Part shown: positions 37,479-43,020 of the stretch, one piece after another
How positions within the stretch are numbered: position 1 is the stretch's first letter
How the letters are laid out: every line of letters begins with the position of its first letter
NCBI GenBank assembly: GCA_021208565.1
Contig: JAJOJN010000077.1
Location: forward strand, 1-43,020
DNA length: 43,020 nucleotides
DNA from: Nitrincola sp.
Lineage (GTDB): Bacteria; Pseudomonadota; Gammaproteobacteria; Pseudomonadales; Balneatricaceae
Reading direction: 5' to 3'
Notes under the pieces: model-generated
What the model saw: the letters and a program-made list of their open reading frames with translations, nothing else
Databases searched by the model: none
Told to the model about the DNA's origin: nothing
Position numbers and translations under genes: made by a program

Positions 37479-38771
37479 TTATTGAGTATCGATAAGTTTC
37501 GCAAACACGCGATCCGCTGCCGCCAGGGTGGCCTCTAAATCCGCCTCTGTATGCGCGTTTGAGATGAATCCTGCTTCAAAAGCCGATGGTGCAAGGTAAA
37601 CGCCTTCAGCTAGCATACCGTGGAAGAAACGACCAAAACGAGCGGTGTCACATGCGGTTGCATCAGCGTAACCTTTAATCTCAGTTGCATCGGTGAAAAA
37701 GAGCCCAAACATGCCGCCTACACAAGTAGTGGTGAAAGGGATGCCGTACTTGTCTGCCAAGGCTTGAAGCCCTTCAGTCAGATACTCAGATTTGGCAGAT
37801 AGTTGTTCATGAATACCGGGTTCGCACAGAGCGTTAAGCATCGCAAGACCCGCCGCCATCGCAAGAGGATTTCCAGATAGAGTTCCGGCTTGATAAACAG
37901 GGCCGAGCGGAGCGATGTGAGACATAATTTCCTTTTTGCCTCCAAAGGCACCGACTGGTAAACCACCACCAATCACCTTGCCTAGCGTGGTTAGGTCTGG
38001 TGTCACTCCATAATAGGCTTGAGCACCCCCTAATGCGACACGAAAGCCAGTCATGACTTCATCAAAAATGAGTACGCTGCCGTATTGATCGCAAACTTCT
38101 CTTAAGCCTTCTAAGAAGCCAGGAACTGGCGGTATGCAGTTCATGTTTCCGGCAACAGGCTCTACAATGATACAAGCAATTTGATCACCGACTTCGGCGA
38201 ATGCTTGTTTCACTGAGTCAATATCATTAAATGTTAAAGTGATTGTATGGCTGGCTAGCGACTCTGGAACGCCCGGTGAGTTAGGCTCGCCCAGAGTGAG
38301 TGCTCCTGATCCTGCTTTGACGAGTAGTGAGTCAGAGTGGCCATGGTAGCAGCCTTCAAACTTAACAATCTTGTCCCGTCCGGTAAAGCCGCGTGCCAAG
38401 CGAATAGCGCTCATGGTTGCTTCTGTACCTGAACTGACCATACGAACCATTTCCATTGATGGAACTAGTTCACATACTTTGTCAGCCATTGTTGTCTCAA
38501 TCGCAGTAGGTGCGCCAAAACCTAAACCGTTATCCAGTGTCTTTCTTACTGCCTCAATGACCGGTGGGAAGGCATGTCCCAGAATCATCGGGCCCCAAGA
38601 GCCAATATAATCTATATAGCGACGGTCATCTTCATCAAAAATGTAAGCGCCTTTGCCGCTTTTAAAAAATATCGGCGTGCCGCCGACACCTTTAAAAGCT
38701 CTGACAGGGGAATTTACACCGCCTGGTATATGGATTTGGGCTGCTTGAAAAAGAGTCTCTGATCTGGACAT
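37479..38771 (-). CDS. hemL: Glutamate-1-semialdehyde 2,1-aminomutase
   Basis: Converts glutamate-1-semialdehyde to 5-aminolevulinate, the C5 route to haem. A fold-type I PLP enzyme of 430 residues with K265 in [46 protein letters not shown] and [11 protein letters not shown] start it at ATG 38771 (MSRSETLF), preceded by AGGTGAC; an upstream in-frame ATG at 38858 would add 29 unrelated residues. It diverges from argC. Confidence 0.96.
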   Translation of the reverse strand: MSRSETLFQAAQIHIPGGVNSPVRAFKGVGGTPIFFKSGKGAYIFDEDDRRYIDYIGSWGPMILGHAFPPVIEAVRKTLDNGLGFGAPTAIETTMADKVCELVPSMEMVRMVSSGTEATMSAIRLARGFTGRDKIVKFEGCYHGHSDSLLVKAGSGALTLGEPNSPGVPESLASHTITLTFNDIDSVKQAFAEVGDQIACIIVEPVAGNMNCIPPVPGFLEGLREVCDQYGSVLIFDEVMTGFRVALGGAQAYYGVTPDLTTLGKVIGGGLPVGAFGGKKEIMSHIAPLGPVYQAGTLSGNPLAMAAGLAMLNALCEPGIHEQLSAKSEYLTEGLQALADKYGIPFTTTCVGGMFGLFFTDATEIKGYADATACDTARFGRFFHGMLAEGVYLAPSAFEAGFISNAHTEADLEATLAAADRVFAKLIDTQ

Positions 38772-38944
38772 GTCACCTATCCTGCTTATGGAAAATTCAA
38801 ATGGGTTGTATAGCACTATTTGCTGTCGAGTATACGTTAAATAGTGGAGTGCTTTCATCCGTAAAGCACCTATGAATTGCTTATGGTTTGAAAAGTGGCG
38901 TGATTTGAAATCTGATCAACACCATGATAGTTATACCCTAAGAG

Positions 38945-38953
38945 TGCTATGAT
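38945..38953 (+). promoter_or_regulatory. Extended -10 promoter element for argC
   Basis: TGCTATGAT: extended-10 TG plus a TATAAT-like hexamer with one mismatch. No good -35 is visible. It lies about 75 bases before the argC start in the hemL/argC divergent region. Confidence 0.4.
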
Positions 38954-39026
38954 AGCATTTTATACAGCAAAGCTTGGCGATCGGGTCAATGCGAGGCGAA
39001 ACACTTAGTGGAGCTTGGAGGTTAGG

Positions 39027-40061
39027 GTGATTAAAGCAGGTATTGTGGGTGGTACGGGTTATACGGGAGTAGAGCTTCTTAGAATCCTTTCAGCTCATCC
39101 CTCAGTGAGTGTCAAAGCAATTACTTCTCGTTCAGAGGATGGTATTCCTGTTGCCGATATGTTTCCGAGCTTACGAGGACATTTAGACCTAGCTTACAGT
39201 GTTCCAGATCTGGATACCTTAGCGGATTGTGATGTTGTCTTCTTTGCTACGCCGCACGGTGTAGCTATGAATATGACACCAGAGCTGCTTGCTCGCGGTG
39301 TTAAAGTGATTGATCTAGGTGCAGACTTCCGCATAAAAGATGTTCCTTTATGGGAAAAATGGTACAGCCATACACATACCTGTCCAGATCTTGTTGAAAA
39401 AGCAGTCTATGGTTTGCCAGAAGTGAATCGTGAAGCAATTAGAGATGCAGAGCTGATTGGTTGTGCCGGTTGTTACCCTACGGCGACGCAATTAGGTTAT
39501 TTACCGCTGCTCGAAAATAATCTGGTCGATACGCGTCGTTTAATTGCCGATTGTAAGTCAGGCGTAAGCGGTGCAGGACGAGGAGCCAGTGTCGGTACCT
39601 TGCTCTGCGAGGCCAGTGAAAGCGTTAAGGCGTATGGTGTTCCGGGTCATAGACATCTACCGGAAATACGCCAAGGTTTAAGTGCGATGGCGGGTCGTCC
39701 CGTGGGACTAACCTTTGTGCCTCATTTAATGCCTATGATCAGAGGGATTCACACCACTCTCTATTCTGTTTTACGTGAGCCTGTTGATCCTGGCTTGCAA
39801 CAGCTTTTTGAAGAGCGTTTTGCGAATGAACCTTTTGTTGATGTGATGCCAGCAGGAAGCTGCCCTGAAACTCGCAGTGTGAAGGGCTCTAACTTCTGCC
39901 GTATCAGTGTGCATCGCCCGCAAGACGATGATACGGTTGTGGTGCTAGCCGTTATTGATAATCTGGTTAAGGGAGCGGCAGGACAGGCGATTCAAATCAT
40001 GAACATCATGTTTGAGCGTCCTGAAACAGAGGGTTTGCAGCAAGTTGCCTTGATGCCCTGA
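39027..40061 (+). CDS. argC: N-acetyl-gamma-glutamyl-phosphate reductase
   Basis: NADPH-dependent reduction of N-acetylglutamyl phosphate in arginine synthesis. The NAD-binding start is [17 protein letters not shown]; the catalytic C149 is in [11 protein letters not shown] (commonly PGCYPTA), followed by [12 protein letters not shown] and [14 protein letters not shown]. The length, 344 residues, matches Pseudomonas ArgC. I start at GTG 39027, six bases after GGAGG; TTG 39015 is the alternative. argC is next to erpA, also as in Pseudomonas. Confidence 0.96.
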   Translation: MIKAGIVGGTGYTGVELLRILSAHPSVSVKAITSRSEDGIPVADMFPSLRGHLDLAYSVPDLDTLADCDVVFFATPHGVAMNMTPELLARGVKVIDLGADFRIKDVPLWEKWYSHTHTCPDLVEKAVYGLPEVNREAIRDAELIGCAGCYPTATQLGYLPLLENNLVDTRRLIADCKSGVSGAGRGASVGTLLCEASESVKAYGVPGHRHLPEIRQGLSAMAGRPVGLTFVPHLMPMIRGIHTTLYSVLREPVDPGLQQLFEERFANEPFVDVMPAGSCPETRSVKGSNFCRISVHRPQDDDTVVVLAVIDNLVKGAAGQAIQIMNIMFERPETEGLQQVALMP

Positions 40062-40148
40062 TTCCGTATTGGAATGATGGCTATCCAATAGTTGACCAAA
40101 ATGGTCGGTTAAGGCAGAATGCAAGCCTGTTTCTAAGGTGGATGAGTC

Positions 40149-40496
40149 ATGACACAGACAGCGCAATATGCCGATTTAACCTTCACAGTGTCAGCCGCAA
40201 CTAAGGTTAGATCTTTGATGGAAGAAGAGGAAAACGACAATCTCAAATTGCGTGTATATATCACGGGAGGTGGTTGTGCGGGTTTCTCTTATGGATTCAC
40301 TTTTGATGAAGAGCAAGCGGAAGATGATACGGCTATTGTCACCGAGGGTGTTACATTGCTTGTGGATCCAATGAGTTATCAGTATCTGGTGGGTGCAGAA
40401 GTGGATTATCAAGAAGGCCTTCAAGGGGCTCAGTTCTCGGTAAAAAATCCAAATGCTGCAACGACCTGCGGATGTGGTTCCTCATTTTCGATCTAA
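40149..40496 (+). CDS. erpA: Iron-sulfur cluster insertion protein ErpA
   Basis: A-type carrier delivering [4Fe-4S] clusters, for example to IspG/IspH. The 115 residues hold the three conserved cysteines C43 ([11 protein letters not shown]), C107 and C109 (TTCGCGSSF). AAGGTGG precedes the ATG. It is 87 bases after argC. Confidence 0.96.
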   Translation: MTQTAQYADLTFTVSAATKVRSLMEEEENDNLKLRVYITGGGCAGFSYGFTFDEEQAEDDTAIVTEGVTLLVDPMSYQYLVGAEVDYQEGLQGAQFSVKNPNAATTCGCGSSFSI

Positions 40497-40539
40497 AAGA
40501 TGTGCTTTAGGCGTCTGAACAAGGTTAACTCGTTTATTT

Positions 40540-40572
40540 CTATATGGTCTGAGTCTCACTCAGGCCATATAG
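40540..40572. repeat. 15-bp inverted repeat at the erpA/anmK junction
   Basis: CTATATGGTCTGAGT and ACTCAGGCCATATAG with a 3-base centre, one G/T wobble. It covers the anmK stop codon. No T tract follows on either strand, so if it ends transcription it is not a classical terminator. Confidence 0.6.
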
Positions 40573-41672
40573 ATTCCTCCCAAAATTCTCTCTCCCTTTG
40601 CCCCAGTCACCGCTGGCAAATTTCCTGATTGGTGGTTAAGGGTTCGATAAGCCAGCCAAGCAAAGGCGCAAGCTTCTACCCAGTCCGGATGAAGTCCAAG
40701 GGTTTCCGTTGTAGATACCGGAAGGTTAAGCTGATTGGCCATGCGGTTGAGCAGATAATCATTGTGACTGCCTCCACCACAGACGTAAATCTCTGGCGAT
40801 GATAGTTGATGTGAGAGAATGGCCTTGGCAATCGACGTCGCTGTTAACTCAGTGAGAGTGGATTGAACATCCTCTGGTTTAATCTCTGATTTAATCGATT
40901 GCTGTAAATGCATTGAGAGCCATTGAGCGTTGAAGAGCTCACGTCCTGTGCTTTTTGGATAGGGTGCATCGAAATAAGGTTCTGCGAGAAAACTATCGAG
41001 AAGCGCCATATTGATCGAGCCGCTTTTAGCAAAAAGACCTTTTAGGTCATAACTTTTTCCAAAAGAATGCTCTGCCCAATAATCCAATAAGACATTGCCA
41101 GGGCCCGTGTCATAGCCGATGACCTTTCCTGTGGATTCTTTGGGTAGAAGTGTAATGTTGGCCATGCCGCCAATATTAATAATCACTCTATCTTTTTGAG
41201 TTGATTGAAAGCACTGATAGTGAAAGGCTGGAACAAGAGGGGCTCCCTGACCGCCAGCCGCAAGATCTCGACGTCGGAAATCTGCTATGGTGGTGATGCC
41301 GGTGAGCTCAGCAATAATATTAGGGTCGCCAATTTGAAGCGAGAACCCTTTTTCGGGTCTGTGTCTAATGGTTTGGCCGTGACTGCCAATGGCTTTAATG
41401 GCTTTTGGGGAGATGTTGTGTCGCCTCAAAAGTTCAAGGCAGCTTTCAGCAAATACACTGGCCAGCCGAGGATCGAGGGAAGCAAGCCGTTCAATCTCAT
41501 CTGAACCAGAAGTGTTTAGCGTTAGTATCTCACATCTGAGATTTTCGGGTAGTTCAGCATTATGAGTGGCGATCAACTTAGGATAGCCTTCATCAAATTC
41601 AACTAGCACCGTGTCAATTGAATCAAGGCTTGTGCCTGACATTATGCCAATAAATAGATCAGATGAAGTCAT
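40560..41672 (-). CDS. anmK: Anhydro-N-acetylmuramic acid kinase
   Basis: Phosphorylates anhydroMurNAc released in cell-wall turnover, so that it can be recycled. The 370 residues show the ASKHA-type GIMSGTSLDSIDTVLVEF start, SHGQTIRHRP, TIADFRRRDLAAGGQGAPLVPAFH and INIGGMANIT, GYDTGPGNVLLDYW and the C-terminal VCGGGSHNDYLLNRM. GGGAGCG precedes the ATG. It lies between erpA and tyrS, facing away from tyrS; the M23 peptidase gene that I recall lying between anmK and tyrS in Pseudomonas is absent. Confidence 0.96.
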   Translation of the reverse strand: MTSSDLFIGIMSGTSLDSIDTVLVEFDEGYPKLIATHNAELPENLRCEILTLNTSGSDEIERLASLDPRLASVFAESCLELLRRHNISPKAIKAIGSHGQTIRHRPEKGFSLQIGDPNIIAELTGITTIADFRRRDLAAGGQGAPLVPAFHYQCFQSTQKDRVIINIGGMANITLLPKESTGKVIGYDTGPGNVLLDYWAEHSFGKSYDLKGLFAKSGSINMALLDSFLAEPYFDAPYPKSTGRELFNAQWLSMHLQQSIKSEIKPEDVQSTLTELTATSIAKAILSHQLSSPEIYVCGGGSHNDYLLNRMANQLNLPVSTTETLGLHPDWVEACAFAWLAYRTLNHQSGNLPAVTGAKGERILGGIYMA

Positions 41673-41823
41673 GGTCGCTCCCTGTTGGTGATAAAGCCTG
41701 CTGCATGTTAGCGAGCTTGTTAGCTAAAAAAGATGCTAGCAGAAACGCTTTGAGTACGCAGTAGAGTTATAGGAAAAGAGGCGTTAGAATGCGCGGTTCC
41801 AATTAACTTTTCCGGACAGATGG

Positions 41824-43020
41824 ATGATGACTAAGCAACCTTTGATCGAAGATTTAAAAGCCCGTGGTCTAATTGCACAAATGACAGATGAAGCTGCATT
41901 GGTAGCTCACTTAAACGAGCAGACTGTGACGCTTTATTGTGGCTTCGATCCGACCGCCGACAGTCTCCATCTGGGACATCTTGTTCCTTTGCTGATGTTG
42001 AAGCGTTTTCAAGATTATGGTCATAGACCGATTGCGCTAGTAGGTGGTGCAACCGGCATGATTGGTGATCCAAGCTTTAAGGCGCAAGAGCGTCAGTTGA
42101 ACTCTACTGATGTGGTACAAGAGTGGAGTGAAAAATTAAAACAACAGATCAGCCAGTTTATTAGATTTGATGCAATAGATGGGGCAATTCTCGCAAATAA
42201 TTACGACTGGACGGCCGGTGTTGATGTGCTTTCTTTCCTTAGGGATATCGGAAAGCATTTTACGGTCAACAAGATGATCGCCAAGGAGTCGGTTCGTCAG
42301 CGTATTGAGCGAGAAGATTCAGGAATTTCTTTCACGGAGTTTACCTACCAAATTCTTCAATCATACGATTACCAAGTGTTGAATGAACGATTCGGCTGCT
42401 CCTTGCAAATTGGTGGATCTGATCAATGGGGTAATATCACGAGTGGTATTGACCTGACACGTCGCATGAATGGAAAGCAAGTGCATGGATTAACTTTGCC
42501 TTTAATTACTAAGTCGGATGGAACTAAGTTTGGTAAGACAGAAGGTGGTGCTGTTTGGTTGTCTCCGAATAAAACGTCGCCCTACGCGTTTTACCAGTTT
42601 TGGTTGCAAACCCCTGATGCTGATGTCTATCGCTTCCTCAAGTTTTTTTACGTTTTTTAGATGTTGCGGTAATTGATGAGATAGAAGCAAAAGATAAAGC
42701 TTCACAAGGGCGTCCTGAAGCGCAGCGTATCCTGGCTGAAGAGGTGACGAGGTTGGTTCATGGAGAGCAAGCCCTAGAAGGTGCGCGAAGAATTACAGAG
42801 GCGCTATTCTCGGGCGACGCGGCATCCTTGTCGGAAAGTGATTTTGAGCAGTTACAGCTAGATGGTTTGCCAGCAACACAGTTACCTGCAGTCCTAGCTG
42901 ATATCCCGCTTACTAGCCTCTTAGTGGATGCGGGTATAGCTGCGAACGGCAAGCAGGTTAAAGATGCGTTGCAACGACAAGCAGTTGTTATTAATGAAAC
43001 TGAGTGTGGCATGGAGCTTA
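41824..43020 (+). CDS. tyrS: Tyrosyl-tRNA synthetase (frameshifted, runs off the window)
   Basis: Charges tRNA-Tyr. The N-terminal Rossmann domain has [21 protein letters not shown] (HIGH-type) and [12 protein letters not shown] (KMSKS-type), with [17 protein letters not shown] and GGSDQWGNI for tyrosine and ATP binding. The frame breaks at 42643-42658, where two T runs (seven and six) each seem one base too long: six and five give [18 protein letters not shown]. Adding one T to the second run is the alternative, with an extra residue. After the break the sequence continues to [30 protein letters not shown] and an S4-like end, still open at 43020. ATG 41824 or 41827. Confidence 0.93.

Overview
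This window is a stretch of core chromosome from a gammaproteobacterium of the Oceanospirillales/Pseudomonadales type, probably marine. The proteins resemble Escherichia coli and Pseudomonas homologues throughout, and the gene order follows Pseudomonas aeruginosa over long blocks (ftsH-folP-glmM-tpiA-secG-tRNA-rimP-nusA-infB-rbfA-truB-rpsO-pnp, and aminotransferase-dksA-gluQ-cbrA-cbrB-pcnB-folK-panB-panC, recalled from memory). I see no insertion sequence, prophage, integron, CRISPR array or origin.

Layout. Bases 1-15.6 kb: yhbY (minus) diverges from a plus-strand information-processing block. It holds ftsH, folP, glmM, tpiA, secG, tRNA-Leu(GAG), initiator tRNA-fMet, rimP, nusA, infB, rbfA, truB, rpsO and pnp, with clear terminators after ftsH, after the tRNAs, after rpsO and after pnp. 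Bases 15.7-18.1 kb: minus-strand membrane protein, RsmC/RlmG-type methyltransferase and rsuA. Bases 18.3-19.1 kb: a two-domain QueD-like protein. Bases 19.2-30.5 kb: a long minus-strand region with acetyl-CoA acetyltransferase, the pcnB-folK-panB-panC operon, and upstream of it dksA-gluQ-(cbrX-like)-cbrA-cbrB. Bases 30.7-43 kb: aminotransferase, a small Rieske protein, an APH/ATPase fusion, mrcB with an LpoP-like lipoprotein, a membrane protein, hemL, argC, erpA, anmK and the 5' part of tyrS, which runs off the window.

The most interesting locus is the 464-base gap between cbrB and pcnB (24209-24672). On the minus strand it has a near-consensus sigma-54 -24/-12 element, an upstream array of GTTACC/GGTAAC half-sites, and a downstream A-rich tract with many AAYAAYAA-type motifs, some in predicted hairpin loops. 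This is the architecture and position of the Pseudomonas CrcZ small RNA, which sequesters Hfq/Crc under CbrAB control. The window therefore seems to hold a complete CbrA-CbrB-CrcZ carbon-catabolite-control module, with a small membrane-protein ORF (CbrX-like) upstream of cbrA.

A major caution concerns sequence quality. At least twelve reading frames are broken by single-base indels, including essential genes (glmM, infB, tyrS). Most are one base too many in A/T runs of 6-7. I read these as sequencing or assembly errors and annotate each gene across the break, giving the position.
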